Source: Pyrinomonadaceae bacterium (lineage in GTDB: Bacteria; Acidobacteriota; Blastocatellia; Pyrinomonadales; Pyrinomonadaceae). From it: a DNA stretch of 64,000 bases. The stretch covers positions 248,001 to 312,000 of the forward strand of contig JAJTWY010000002.1 of assembly GCA_021463165.1 (NCBI GenBank), written 5' to 3'. The notes beneath the pieces are model-generated. The model did not search any database. It saw nothing but the letters and a program-made list of their open reading frames with translations, and had not been told where the DNA came from. The position numbers were made by a program, and so were the translations under genes. Below, piece by piece: positions 36,485 to 46,106 of this stretch (the first letter of the stretch is position 1; each line of letters begins with the position of its first letter).

Positions 36485-37477
36485 CTAACCACCAATGAAA
36501 CTCATCGTCCGCTCTGGCTGAACAAACTCCGGATCATTGATGTGGTGACTCCGTTGTTTCGCGAGCACCGCCTTTTCGATAAGCTCTACGATCTGTTCGC
36601 GAGTCGGACTCGATCGCAATACCTCGCGAAGATTCGTCTCGGTCGTCGAGAACAAGCAGGTACGGATCTGGCCGTCGGCAGTTAGCCGGATGCGTGAGCA
36701 TTGGCCGCAGAACATTTCGGTAACTGGGGCAATAATGCCGATCTCGCCGGGGGAGCCATCGGCGAACGTATACTTCCAGGCAGTTTCGCTGCCGCGATTG
36801 GCTTCCTTCAGTATTAATGGAAAGATCCCGGCGATCTCTTCCCGCATCTCTCGTCCGGAAACCACCAGCTCACGGTTCCAGTCGTGGCCGCTGTCGAGAG
36901 GCATGAATTCGATAAATCTCATCGCGATGCCGTATTCTCGTGCAAAGCGTGCAAAATCGACCAGCTCGTCATCATTGTGGCCCCTCACAATGACAGCATT
37001 CGCCTTGACCGGCGCAAAACCTAATCTCTGAGCAAGATCGATCGAAGCGAGAACACGCTCGAGAGCATCGACACCGGTTATCTTCGCAAACTTCTCAGGC
37101 ACAAGACTGTCGAGACTGAAGGTAACGCGATCAAGTCCGGCGGACTTGAGAGCCTCGGCGTGGCGCACGAAATCGTAGCCATTGGTCGTAAGTGCGATGT
37201 CCTTCAACCGAGGTTTCAGCCTTGCAAGCTTTTCGACCAGGACAGGAACGTCGCGGCGGATCAGCGGCTCGCCGCCGGTCAGCCGTATCTTCTCAATACC
37301 GAGTGACACGAAAATGCCGGCAATATATTCGAGCTCCTCAAACGAGAGAAGTGTTTCGCGTTTCGCCCAACTCGGCTCACCGTGCGGCAGGCAATAGAAA
37401 CAACGAAAGTTACAGCGGTCGGTCAGCGAGATCCGAAGATCCCGGATAGTTCGGTTGTATGCGTCTGTTAGCGGCAT
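36485..37477 (-). CDS. moaA: GTP 3',8-cyclase (molybdenum cofactor biosynthesis)
   Basis: The 330-residue radical SAM enzyme has the N-terminal CNFRCFYC cluster motif, GGEPLIRRDVP, and the C-terminal second cluster (MFCGQCSRIRLTADGQIRTC, three cysteines). It ends in the conserved Gly-Gly (SFIGG) needed for GTP chemistry. It converts GTP to 3',8-cH2GTP, the first step of molybdopterin synthesis. No other moa gene is beside it, though the ThiF/MoeB-like protein at 11700 could serve the sulfur-carrier step. It ends head-on against the DUF1501 gene and starts 23 bases after queG. Confidence 0.95.
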   Translation of the reverse strand: MPLTDAYNRTIRDLRISLTDRCNFRCFYCLPHGEPSWAKRETLLSFEELEYIAGIFVSLGIEKIRLTGGEPLIRRDVPVLVEKLARLKPRLKDIALTTNGYDFVRHAEALKSAGLDRVTFSLDSLVPEKFAKITGVDALERVLASIDLAQRLGFAPVKANAVIVRGHNDDELVDFARFAREYGIAMRFIEFMPLDSGHDWNRELVVSGREMREEIAGIFPLILKEANRGSETAWKYTFADGSPGEIGIIAPVTEMFCGQCSRIRLTADGQIRTCLFSTTETNLREVLRSSPTREQIVELIEKAVLAKQRSHHINDPEFVQPERTMSFIGG

Positions 37478-37499
37478 CCCTGCTTTCTATTATACAGTC

Positions 37500-38429
37500 T
37501 CAGCCATCACTTCTAAGGGCCGCCGCATTTCGTTTCAGGCCGGTGAGTTTAGCCCGCTTAATGGCAGAACGTCGAAACCGGGAAACGTATTGGTCGTGTG
37601 TCATATCGGCGATGGTCGCGAGTTCAACTGACGTCTCACCGAGCCTCGGCCCAAAACGCGATTCGGCCGATGGCTTTTCGAACCTATTCCACGGACAAAC
37701 CTCCTGGCATATATCGCAGCCGTACAGCCAGCCGGTCAGGTTCTCTGAGATCGCGGCTGGAATGTTTTCATCACGCAGCTCGATCGTCGCATAGGATATA
37801 CACTGACGCGAATCGACCACGTAGGGCGCAACAATAGCGTTTGTTGGACATGCATCAATACACGCCGTACAAGTGCCGCAGTGGTCGGCTACCATCTCCG
37901 TATCGTGATCGAGATCGATATCGAGAATGATCTCTCCGATAAAGACCCATGATCCGAGAGTGGTTGTTATCAGGTTTGAATGTTTGCCTACCCAACCCAG
38001 CCCGGCTCGAACGGCCCATGCCTTGTCCATGATCGGCGCAGTATCTACGCAGATCTTGCCATTCGCGTCAGGTGATTCGAGCTTTATCCAGTCGAGAAGG
38101 GCCGAAAGCTTTTCACGCATAACAGCGTGATAATCATCGCCCCATGCGTACCGCGAGATCTTGCCGAACGCGGGATCGTCCGTGTATTCGTGATCCGTGA
38201 AGTAATTAAGGATCACAACGATGACCGATCTGGCGCCGGGGAGGAGAATACGCGGGTCGACACGCTTTTCCGGTTCACGCTCGAGCCATGCCATGTTGCC
38301 GTGAAAACCACGCGAAAGCCATTCCGTAAGACGGGCCGATTCGGTATCAAGTGCCCTCGCCGGTGAGATCCCGATCCCCGAGAACCCTATTTCAATGGCT
38401 TTCTCTTTGATCCTCGCCGAAAAGCTCAT
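37500..38429 (-). CDS. queG: Epoxyqueuosine reductase
   Basis: The 309-residue protein has the QueG order: N-terminal IGFSGIGISPARALD, the cobalamin-binding region with YAWGDDYHAVMREKL, then two ferredoxin-like clusters CGTCTACIDACPTNAI and CDICQEVCPWN. It reduces epoxyqueuosine in tRNA to queuosine, using B12 and two 4Fe-4S clusters. It is a little shorter than the E. coli enzyme, lacking the C-terminal HEAT-like extension, as in several bacteria. Its 3' end leads into moaA. No other queuosine gene is visible. Confidence 0.94.
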   Translation of the reverse strand: MSFSARIKEKAIEIGFSGIGISPARALDTESARLTEWLSRGFHGNMAWLEREPEKRVDPRILLPGARSVIVVILNYFTDHEYTDDPAFGKISRYAWGDDYHAVMREKLSALLDWIKLESPDANGKICVDTAPIMDKAWAVRAGLGWVGKHSNLITTTLGSWVFIGEIILDIDLDHDTEMVADHCGTCTACIDACPTNAIVAPYVVDSRQCISYATIELRDENIPAAISENLTGWLYGCDICQEVCPWNRFEKPSAESRFGPRLGETSVELATIADMTHDQYVSRFRRSAIKRAKLTGLKRNAAALRSDG

Positions 38430-38442
38430 CCTTCAATTATCC

Positions 38443-38476
38443 AATAAAAAACCGGATGGCATAAAACCACCCGGTT
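38443..38476 (-). terminator. Intrinsic terminator of the second TonB-dependent receptor gene
   Basis: On the minus strand AACCGGGTGG (38476-38467) pairs with CCATCCGGTT (38459-38450) with one G-U pair and a 7-base loop, followed by TTTTATT. It lies 23 bases beyond the receptor stop codon and just before queG begins, so queG has its own promoter or relies on read-through. Confidence 0.85.
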
Positions 38477-38498
38477 TTGGAAAAGGCCTGTCCGTCAG

Positions 38499-41400
38499 CT
38501 AGAACGAGATCTTTGCTCCGAACTGGAATTGTCGGGGATCGAAGGCTGAGGTCGGTTGGCTATAGTATTTACCGCCTTTCCGCTGTCCAAACGCATTGAC
38601 AACCTGATAGAACGGATTGCCAGCCGCCTCGTTGAAACGATTGAACAGGTTAAAGCCCTCGGCGATAAGGTCCAACTTGACCCGTTCACCGAGACCGATC
38701 CGCCTGGTAACGCGGGCATCAAGTGAGATATAGCTGTGGGTTAGCCCCATGTTTCGACCAAGGTTTCCGCTTAGGCCGAACTGTCCCTGGAAACAGTTCG
38801 TATCGATCCCGGTCGCACAAAGCGTACCATCCGACCGAACCGACGGCCGTTCGTTCGTACTTTGGAAGTCACCGTTATTGTCACCGACCGCAAGAATATT
38901 GAACGGGCGGCCCGAACTGATCTCGAGGATCGGAGCGATCGAGAAGCCATGCATGAACCTCTTGAATCCGCTTCCGGAACTCCACGATTCTGGCGAACTG
39001 ACCACTCCGCTGAATACAAATCTATGACGCTGATCGAACAGGGAATCAGATTTCTCCGCCCGGAAATTCGTATTGTCCTGCGGCTTGAGCAGTGTCTGAA
39101 GGTCAGACGAATCATCGAGCGAGTGCGACCAGGTGTAAGTCGCAAAGAACTGAACATTGTTCGAAAACCGTCTCTTAACTTCGAGGTTCAGGGCATTGTA
39201 GGACGAGTTGCCGTCCGACATCTGGGCATTCACATCCGAATATGGATTGATCGGTCCCGGTGCTCGCAGTGTTCCGGCAAGCAGCGAGTCGAACGTCGCC
39301 TTACTGAGACCTGTCAAAGCCCGGACAAAGAAATAGTTTGGGCCGAGTTTGCGGAAAAAGTCCGCGGCGATCGGGCTAACGATCCTTTGGCCGGTTGAAT
39401 TATTGACCGCAATAAAGCCGGGCACCACGACCGTAAAGAGCGCATTGCTGGCGGTCGGGAGTGAGAAGAAGGCTGCTTCGCTCAGGCTCGTCGGGGCACG
39501 TCCGGTGGAGGGGCAGGCGACCGCGCCGCAAGCTGCACCAGCCGGTTGGTTGGCAGTGAATCGGCGGAAGTTGTCGATCAAGGCCTGCTGGTTGACCGTA
39601 TTCACATCCTGCGGGTGAGCCAAATGGCGGGCGGTCACATTAATATAGCCCGCAGAGATCGACGTGTTCCGACCCAGCATTCGCTCAATGGAGAAATTCC
39701 CTTGGAACGCCATCGGGTATTCGAAGTCCTTGATCACATGAAGCGTGAAAGGAAGGATCGGGCCGAAACCCGTGAACCGGCTCGAATCAAACCTCATCTG
39801 TCCAAACTGGTAAACGGCTGTCGGAGCAATGGCCTGAGTCCGAGAGGTTCCACAGATCGCAGCATTCGATCCGTTCACACCACAAACGGTACCGTGCATT
39901 ACCTGAAACGCGTTCAGCAATCCGGTCGGAGATGGGCCGCCGATCGGCAGAAGCGTGGCTTGCTGCTGCTGGGAGCCGTCTGCAATGTTGGAGTTGAATG
40001 AGACCACTAGAAGCGGATGGTCGAAGAAGAATCCGCCGGCAGCCCTTATCACGGTTTTGCCGTCGCCGGCGACGTCATATGCAAGACCAAGTCGCGGGGC
40101 CAGGTTGTTCTTATCTCTGGGGAAGCCCTGGGTCACGTTAAGCGCGTCCTGCGCGGTCTGTATGTCGGCCGCCGACAACGCTATGCCGGTCAGCGGATCC
40201 GTAAATGGCGACGGAGCGTATTGTTCCGTAAACTCATAATCGTATCGAACACCATAATTCAGTGTGAACCGGCGATGTATCTTCCAAGTGTCCTGTGCGA
40301 AGAACGCGACCGGTTTATTCTTAAGCGAGCTTGAAGGATCGCCGAACCCCTGAATGAAGACACTCGGGAAACCAAGTCCATATGCCTGGATCGGGGTCAG
40401 CGCCGGCCCCGTACAGCCCGTGATCAAACCGCCGCACGCCTGCTGGCTGAAATTGAAGAGGGCCGGGAAGTTTAACTCAAAGTTCGCGACACCGCTCACC
40501 CAGTTGAAATCCGCGCCGAATTTCATCGTGTGGTTTCCTTTGACCCAGCTCAAATTATCGCGAACCTGGGTACGCGTTTCCGTACGATTGACGGGAGAGA
40601 AAGGATTCGAGCCGATAAAACCCGTACCGGCGATCTGCAGAGCGACACTGGGCACCTGAGAATCGAACTTTGCCTGACGGTTGCCATAGTTCAGGTACAG
40701 CTCGTTGACCATATTCCGCGGTAAAATACTCGTCCAGGAGGCACCCAGCGAGAGGTCCTCAATATCCTGAATACCCGTTCGCGAGTAATCGTTTTGACCG
40801 AGGGTCTGGTTCTGAGATTCATCCTGGATCCCGGATATTCGGCTAGGGTTGAAGCCCGCCCTGAAACTGAACTGATTGTTCGCGTTGCCCGCATGATCGA
40901 TCCTGAGCGAGGAATAAGTGGTCGCATCGGAGATCGGGAAAACCTTTGACAACTGGTTGAGGGGCCGATAAGCGATATAGTTTCCGCCCGAGTCGCGCGT
41001 CAGCGGTACCGGTGCTCCTGAGAGCAGGAAACGCGGGCCGATAGCTCCCGAAGCCTGGATCGGCGAAAGAAGCGGACAAACCGTTGGGCCCGGAGCCGCG
41101 AACGTCGGGCCGAGGAGCGTACTGGCTCCATTGAGTGCGGTCTGCGTACCGACCGATGCCATATACGCGTACGTCCTCGCGATACAAAGCAAGCCCGCAC
41201 CCTGTGCAAAGGTTGCCGGCGACTGCGCGAGTGTCAGGCCGGTGCTCACCGAACCGCTCACGTATGCCGCCTGCGCCGCCGTAAGCCCGGTAAAGGTAAC
41301 GGGAAATGGATTTACGGTAAAAGTGCCGCCGCCCGGGATCGACAGGGCGATCTGATTCATAGTGAAGGATGAGGTCGCTCCTCCAACTATATCACCGGTA

Positions 41401-42380
41401 AAGAAGCCGGATTCCTGACGCCGTCGCTGCTCGAATGACCCGAAGAAATAGGTCTGTCCTTTCGCGATCGGGCCGCCAAGGGTAAATCCGTACTGCGCTC
41501 TCGTATAGCCGGGCTTCTTGTCCGGATCGCCGTCGATCAGCGGTGCAAATGCGTTGCGGGATTGTATCGATTTGTGCCGGACGAAACCAAAGATGTTGCC
41601 ATTGAAGCTATCCGTTCCGCGTTTCGTCACGACGTTGACGATACCGCCGGTCGCCCGCCCGAATTCAGGCATATAGGAGTTTGTCGTGACCTGATATTCC
41701 TGAACCGCTTCCTGTGAAACGGTCGATCTGGCAGCATTCACCGAGTTGTCGGTGAAATCTGCACCGTCCACCTGAACGAGCGTCGAGCGACCGCGCTGGC
41801 CGCCTATATTCAGTCCCGACGTCGGAGCGGGGCCGACCGGACGGCCATTATCGCGGCCTACCGTAGAGATCGTCAGGGCGAATCCGGTAGCACTGCGTTC
41901 ATTGATCGGAAGGCTGTTGATGCGAACCTGCTCAATGGTTGTAGAAATATTTGTCTTTGTCGTCTCGATCAACTGAACATCATCGCCCGTTACGTTTACG
42001 ACGGCGCTAGCCTCACCGACCTCGAGTTTTATGGTCAGCTCAGCGGTTTGGCCTACCGTCAGTTTGATCCCCGAAAGGACACTCTTCTTGAAATTCGCGG
42101 CCTCGGCCGTTATTTCATAATCGCCGGGCGGTAAGCTAACGAACTTGTACGTACCTTCGGCATCGGTCGTCGCCGTTCGAACAATGCCTGTTCCAGCACC
42201 GCGAGCAGTCACGGTCGCCCCCGAAACAACCGCCCCGGTCGGGTCGGTAACGGTCCCGGTCAGGTCGGCCGATGCCGCCTGCGACTGCGAAATGCCCGAG
42301 ATGGCAAAGCTCAGGACAGCGACCAACACGAAACCAAACTTGGTGATCCTCGAAAAGATCTCAGTTGAAATAACTCTCAT
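38499..42380 (-). CDS. Second TonB-dependent receptor (Oar-like) with carboxypeptidase-regulatory-like domain
   Basis: The ATG at 42378-42380 follows AAGGAGA and gives a signal peptide (MRVISTEIFSRITKFGFVLV, cleavage near SQSQA); the longer upstream frame is rejected. Of 1293 residues, about 35-120 are the CarboxypepD_reg-like domain (GTVTDPTGAVVSGATVTARG, PPGDYEITAEAANFK). Next come the plug (IRINSLPINERSATGF-like, GRATGGIVNVVTKRGTD) and the long barrel ending FQFGAKISF. It is not flanked by transport or degradation genes, so the ligand cannot be guessed. It is a paralogue of the receptor at 21713 but clearly diverged. A palindrome at 42531 may belong to its control region. Confidence 0.9.
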   Translation of the reverse strand: MRVISTEIFSRITKFGFVLVAVLSFAISGISQSQAASADLTGTVTDPTGAVVSGATVTARGAGTGIVRTATTDAEGTYKFVSLPPGDYEITAEAANFKKSVLSGIKLTVGQTAELTIKLEVGEASAVVNVTGDDVQLIETTKTNISTTIEQVRINSLPINERSATGFALTISTVGRDNGRPVGPAPTSGLNIGGQRGRSTLVQVDGADFTDNSVNAARSTVSQEAVQEYQVTTNSYMPEFGRATGGIVNVVTKRGTDSFNGNIFGFVRHKSIQSRNAFAPLIDGDPDKKPGYTRAQYGFTLGGPIAKGQTYFFGSFEQRRRQESGFFTGDIVGGATSSFTMNQIALSIPGGGTFTVNPFPVTFTGLTAAQAAYVSGSVSTGLTLAQSPATFAQGAGLLCIARTYAYMASVGTQTALNGASTLLGPTFAAPGPTVCPLLSPIQASGAIGPRFLLSGAPVPLTRDSGGNYIAYRPLNQLSKVFPISDATTYSSLRIDHAGNANNQFSFRAGFNPSRISGIQDESQNQTLGQNDYSRTGIQDIEDLSLGASWTSILPRNMVNELYLNYGNRQAKFDSQVPSVALQIAGTGFIGSNPFSPVNRTETRTQVRDNLSWVKGNHTMKFGADFNWVSGVANFELNFPALFNFSQQACGGLITGCTGPALTPIQAYGLGFPSVFIQGFGDPSSSLKNKPVAFFAQDTWKIHRRFTLNYGVRYDYEFTEQYAPSPFTDPLTGIALSAADIQTAQDALNVTQGFPRDKNNLAPRLGLAYDVAGDGKTVIRAAGGFFFDHPLLVVSFNSNIADGSQQQQATLLPIGGPSPTGLLNAFQVMHGTVCGVNGSNAAICGTSRTQAIAPTAVYQFGQMRFDSSRFTGFGPILPFTLHVIKDFEYPMAFQGNFSIERMLGRNTSISAGYINVTARHLAHPQDVNTVNQQALIDNFRRFTANQPAGAACGAVACPSTGRAPTSLSEAAFFSLPTASNALFTVVVPGFIAVNNSTGQRIVSPIAADFFRKLGPNYFFVRALTGLSKATFDSLLAGTLRAPGPINPYSDVNAQMSDGNSSYNALNLEVKRRFSNNVQFFATYTWSHSLDDSSDLQTLLKPQDNTNFRAEKSDSLFDQRHRFVFSGVVSSPESWSSGSGFKRFMHGFSIAPILEISSGRPFNILAVGDNNGDFQSTNERPSVRSDGTLCATGIDTNCFQGQFGLSGNLGRNMGLTHSYISLDARVTRRIGLGERVKLDLIAEGFNLFNRFNEAAGNPFYQVVNAFGQRKGGKYYSQPTSAFDPRQFQFGAKISF

Positions 42381-42735
42381 TTTTTTCTCCTTGGCAACTT
42401 TCAAAAGGGTGTTCCGGATCGGTCGGCAAGAACGAACAAGAGGGGTCAATTTCAGGTTCTCGAAACCCGTTAAAAGTGTCTCGCCGCTCTAGGCGTTGCA
42501 GAATACTTAGTCTTTTTCCGACAGATATTTAAACAGAACTGTTTTGCTTTGAATTTTGTAACTCAAAAACGCATTTTAGGCAAGCAATAACTTAATATTT
42601 TTGATGAAAACCACCTGGTTCCCTATTTTGCTCTGATCAATTCAAGCCTTCACCGCTCGCCCACTCATATGCGCTAGGATGCAATTCGGCCAGTTTTGGT
42701 AAACTTGGGAAGCGGCCATTCTTTTTTCGGCACTT
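42381..42735. other. Divergent intergenic region with a 14-base palindrome
   Basis: This 355-base AT-rich stretch separates the receptor (minus) from the MBL hydrolase (plus). AAACAG-AA-CTGTTT (42531-42544) is a candidate operator lying about 150 bases upstream of the receptor start. No clear consensus promoter could be chosen on either strand and no coding frame is credible. Confidence 0.5.
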
Positions 42736-43695
42736 ATGAAATTCATCCAGATCTCGGTTCCAACCCCATTCTACGTTGGCGACGTCAATGTCTACCTGAT
42801 CCGGGAAGACCCTGTAACTTTGATCGACGTCGGCCCAAAGACCGCCGAGGCGGCCGAGGTATTACGGTCAAGTCTGGGTAAACACGGCCTCAGATTCGCC
42901 GATATTCGCCGGATAGTTCTGACGCACGCCCACGAGGACCACTGCGGCCTTACAAAACAGGTCCGCGATGAGGCCAGGAATGCCGATGTTCTGATCCATA
43001 AATGGGAGACCGGGCACCTGTTCGGACGCCTCGCTCAGGAAGAGCATCGCAGTCTGATCTTACGTTCCGGCGTGCCGGAAAAGGTATTCGACGCTCTGAA
43101 GGGCCTCTATGATGAAGTTAGCCTGTTGACCGACGCTCTGGAGGAAGGCGAGTTCTCGAGTCTGGAAGACGAGATGGAGCTCGAGTTTGAAAGCGGATCT
43201 CTTAGGGTGTTGCACACGCCCGGCCACACGCCGGGATCCTGCTCGTTTCACCGCGAGGCGAACCGAACGCTGATCTGCGGCGACTGTGTCCTAAAGCGGA
43301 TCACACCTAACCCAATGCTCTCACCTGATCCCGTTGATCCCTCCCGTCGTTTCCGATCGCTCGCCGAGTATCTGGTCAGCCTGGCCCGACTTCGTTCACT
43401 CGCACCGACCCTCGCATATGGCGGGCATGGAGAACCGGTGGCCGATTTCGAAGAAATATTTCATCGCTATGTCAAGGCGATCGATGATCGGCAGTCACGG
43501 GTGATCAGCCTCGTTCGGCAGGATGGAGTTACGGCGTTTGACGTGGCACGACAGCTTTTCGCCGCATCGTTCGATCATGACATACACCGCTTTTTAGCCT
43601 TGTCCGAAGCCATTGCGCATCTGGACTATGCGGAAACCGAAGGGAGGATCGCGGTCGAATTGAAAGCCGGCATCGAGTACTATCGAACGATCTAA
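42736..43695 (+). CDS. MBL-fold metallo-hydrolase (LACTB2-like, with C-terminal helical domain)
   Basis: The 319-residue protein contains the metallo-beta-lactamase metal sites: VLTHAHEDHCG (HxHxDH), LHTPGHTPGSCSFH, LICGDCVL and a final YGGHGEP histidine. The C-terminal 80 residues (ISLVRQDGVTAFDVARQLF) look like the winged-helix/helical tail of the LACTB2/glyoxalase-II-related group. It probably hydrolyses a thioester or phosphodiester in the cytosol; the substrate is unknown. No ribosome-binding site is evident. It converges with the desaturase-like gene, 6 bases away. Confidence 0.85.
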   Translation: MKFIQISVPTPFYVGDVNVYLIREDPVTLIDVGPKTAEAAEVLRSSLGKHGLRFADIRRIVLTHAHEDHCGLTKQVRDEARNADVLIHKWETGHLFGRLAQEEHRSLILRSGVPEKVFDALKGLYDEVSLLTDALEEGEFSSLEDEMELEFESGSLRVLHTPGHTPGSCSFHREANRTLICGDCVLKRITPNPMLSPDPVDPSRRFRSLAEYLVSLARLRSLAPTLAYGGHGEPVADFEEIFHRYVKAIDDRQSRVISLVRQDGVTAFDVARQLFAASFDHDIHRFLALSEAIAHLDYAETEGRIAVELKAGIEYYRTI

Positions 43696-43701
43696 AGGCA
43701 A

Positions 43702-44544
43702 TCAAGCCGTCTCCATCGCAGGCGTCGGCTGTCCGGCCATCTCTGAGATCACATCGGTGATCTTGGTGATCCCCTGAAAGCCGGGCAGCTGCTGAACACG
43801 CTGGGTGACCGTCTTTTCGACACCCGCTAAAGCCCCCTCTTCTGCGAACAACACGGAGATCGCATATTCGGTCCTGCTTTTCGCGAGCGAACCCTGGCCA
43901 ACGGGAGCCCAAAACTTCTCTATTACCCAGCGAGCCATCTTTCGCGAAAATTCGTTGCGCTCCAATTCAAGGCGAGCAACGCTTCGATAGAATTGGGCAT
44001 GCACCGACTCTTCGCGGAGGATCCCGTTGAGGATATGCGTCAAAACGGGGTGCTTCGCCAGAGCCATCAACCTTCGATAGCCCAAGGCAGCCTCCATTTC
44101 GTGGATCGCCCCAAAGGTCATATGGGTTGCAGTGAATTTCTTGCCTATCAGCTTGGTCAGCATCGTCAGCCCATAGGCCGTGGCATTGTACTTCGGCGAG
44201 ACATCGCGGCGAACCTGCTCCTGCCAGTCAGCATCAGTCTCGTAACCGGCCTCGTTCAGGAAACGGTTCAGAACCTCGCCGTGAGTGATCTCTTCGACAC
44301 CCCAGCGCTCCATGAACTTGCGGATGTGCGGGTCTCTGCCGGTAGGCGTGCGAAGCAATTCGCGATGGTACATATCTGTGAGAGTTTCCACATCACGCAT
44401 ATACAGCAGTACGGGGATAAATCTCTTATCAAGCGGGTGATCTTTCACCTCATGCCAAGGAATATCTGCAATGAATTCATCGGTAAGCGAGCGCTCCTGC
44501 CGCTCGTACCAATCGAGCACATCTTTATTGGTCTCAAAATTCAT
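43702..44544 (-). CDS. Ferritin-like diiron protein (acyl-ACP desaturase-like)
   Basis: The 280-residue protein is nearly all helical with two diiron carboxylate/histidine motifs, RWGVEEITHGEVLNRF (EExxH) and LREESVHAQFYRS (EExxH), preceded by single glutamates in helices near residues 60 and 147. This arrangement is that of the soluble stearoyl-ACP desaturase family. If so it would introduce a double bond into an acyl chain using O2. The substrate and partner ferredoxin are unknown and no desaturase partner is adjacent. A -10-like TATAAC (44561-44556) lies 11 bases upstream of the ATG, giving a very short leader. Confidence 0.72.
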   Translation of the reverse strand: MNFETNKDVLDWYERQERSLTDEFIADIPWHEVKDHPLDKRFIPVLLYMRDVETLTDMYHRELLRTPTGRDPHIRKFMERWGVEEITHGEVLNRFLNEAGYETDADWQEQVRRDVSPKYNATAYGLTMLTKLIGKKFTATHMTFGAIHEMEAALGYRRLMALAKHPVLTHILNGILREESVHAQFYRSVARLELERNEFSRKMARWVIEKFWAPVGQGSLAKSRTEYAISVLFAEEGALAGVEKTVTQRVQQLPGFQGITKITDVISEMAGQPTPAMETA

Positions 44545-44625
44545 ACCCGGATGCTGTTATATCAATCGAAAATGAATTTCAATATCGCTTAAATCTATTA
44601 TTCGATATTCTACTTAGTATTGGAT

Positions 44626-44654
44626 ATTACAAATCGTAGTCGTAATAATATAAT
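44626..44654 (+). promoter_or_regulatory. Promoter giving a leaderless transcript for the TolB-like gene
   Basis: ATTACA (44626-44631), 17-base spacer, perfect TATAAT (44649-44654); the ATG at 44662 is 7 bases after the -10 element, exactly where transcription should start. No Shine-Dalgarno sequence is present. Confidence 0.65.
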
Positions 44655-44661
44655 CGAAATT

Positions 44662-45708
44662 ATGAAAAAGTTGAACCTCGTAGTTTTTGTAATTATAGCC
44701 TTCGTGTCAACGGGCTTCGCTCAGCAAAAAAATTTGCTGGTCGAAGGAGAAAAGCGTCTGAAGAATATCAAGCAGCTCACATTCGGCGGCGAAAATGCCG
44801 AGGCATATTTTTCGTCTGACGGTAAACAACTGATCTTCCAGTCGAAACGCGACGGCCGCGGCTGCGATCAGATCTACAAAATGAACGTCGATGGCTCGAA
44901 TGTGAAAATGGTTTCGAATGGCGAGGGGCGCACAACGTGTTCTTACTTTCTGAAGGGTAATAAGCGTGTGATCTACGCCTCGACCCACGGTGGAGCCAAA
45001 GAATGTCCGCCGAATCCGGATATGTCACAGGGGTATGTTTGGGCCGTGTACCCCGATTTCGATCTCTATACTTCAAAACCTGACGGCAGCGATATCCGGA
45101 AGCTTACCGAAACGAAGGGTTATGACGCCGAAGCTACGGTCTCGCCCGACGGCAAAAAGATAGTCTTTACGAGCGAACGCAGCGGCGACCTTGAGTTGTA
45201 TTCAATGAATATCGACGGAACCAACATCCTACAGTTGACCGATGCCATCGGATATGACGGCGGGGCGTTCTACTCACCGGATAGTAAAATGATCGTATAT
45301 CGCCGCTCTACACCGAAGACCGAAGCCGAGATCCTGCGTTATAAGGGCCTCCTCGCACGCCACCTGATCGTACCGACAGTCTTCGAACTGTGGGTAATGA
45401 ACGCCGACGGTTCGAACAAGCGCCAGATCACGAATCTTGCGAGCGGAAGTTTTGCTCCGTTCTTTACACCGGATGGCAAAAAGATCATCTTCTGCACGAA
45501 CTACTTTGCGACCGATCCGCGAAAACGCAATTTCGACCTCGCTCTGGTCGATCTTGATGGAACGGGCCTCGAACGCGTCACTTTTAACGAATCATTCGAC
45601 GGGTTCCCAATGTTCTCACCGAACGGCAAGAAGCTCGTTTTTGCCTCGAATCGGAATGCTGCGAAGGATGGCGACACAAATGTTTTCATCGCCGACTGGG
45701 TAAAATAA
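44662..45708 (+). CDS. Exported TolB-like beta-propeller (PD40 repeats)
   Basis: The start at 44662 (MKKLNLVVFVIIAFVSTGFA) gives a signal peptide; the frame is open for 14 codons upstream but that part overlaps the promoter. The 348-residue protein has repeated PD40 units: FSSDGKQLIFQSKRDG, VSPDGKKIVFTSERSGDLEL, YSPDSKMIVYRRST, FTPDGKKIIFCTNY and FSPNGKKLVFASNRN. It lacks the TolB N-terminal domain. Such proteins are periplasmic and of unknown role; some have been proposed as peptidase-like or scaffolding. It stands alone, with no peptidase domain attached. Confidence 0.85.
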   Translation: MKKLNLVVFVIIAFVSTGFAQQKNLLVEGEKRLKNIKQLTFGGENAEAYFSSDGKQLIFQSKRDGRGCDQIYKMNVDGSNVKMVSNGEGRTTCSYFLKGNKRVIYASTHGGAKECPPNPDMSQGYVWAVYPDFDLYTSKPDGSDIRKLTETKGYDAEATVSPDGKKIVFTSERSGDLELYSMNIDGTNILQLTDAIGYDGGAFYSPDSKMIVYRRSTPKTEAEILRYKGLLARHLIVPTVFELWVMNADGSNKRQITNLASGSFAPFFTPDGKKIIFCTNYFATDPRKRNFDLALVDLDGTGLERVTFNESFDGFPMFSPNGKKLVFASNRNAAKDGDTNVFIADWVK

Positions 45709-45765
45709 GCAGTAAGCGGAGCCTTTATTTCCTGCGATCTGCGAACTGTATTAGAATGCCGTTGC

Positions 45766-46101
45766 ATGAGACCTTATCTCCTGATCGGCATTCTTCTTTT
45801 TTTCTTTTTCGCGGGTTGTAATAGCAATAGCCCGGGCTCGTCAAATTCATTACCCGGTGCGGCTGCTGAGCCAAAGGACGGCGACTACCACGGAGCGGGC
45901 AAAATAACTGAAATAAACAAAGACGCTGGTCTGATCGAGCTTGACCACGGCGACATCCCAGGCCTGATGCCGGCGATGAAGATGATGTTCTACGTATCCG
46001 ACAAAGAGCTTCTGAACGGATTGGCGATCGGCGACAATGTGGATTTCGTAATTCTCTATAAAAAAGGAACTGAGACGGTCACTCAGCTCACCAAGAAATA
46101 A
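45766..46101 (+). CDS. CusF-like copper-binding lipoprotein
   Basis: The 111-residue protein has a lipoprotein signal (hydrophobic stretch then FFFAGC) and a CusF_Ec-like domain: GKITEINKDAGLIELDHG followed by IPGLMPAMKMMFYVSDKEL, where the His and Met residues of CusF-type Cu(I) sites occur, and VDFVILYKKG. It would bind copper in the periplasm at the membrane surface; efflux genes such as cusA or copA are not in the window. TAGAAT (45752-45757) lies 8 bases before the ATG and no ribosome-binding site is present, suggesting a leaderless message. dapF follows 5 bases after the stop. Confidence 0.78.
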   Translation: MRPYLLIGILLFFFFAGCNSNSPGSSNSLPGAAAEPKDGDYHGAGKITEINKDAGLIELDHGDIPGLMPAMKMMFYVSDKELLNGLAIGDNVDFVILYKKGTETVTQLTKK

Positions 46102-46106
46102 CCGTT

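Noticed and set aside
42381..42735. CRISPR-like or mobile element signs in the AT-rich intergenic region
   Set aside because: No repeated units or terminal inverted repeats; only the single 14-base palindrome was found.
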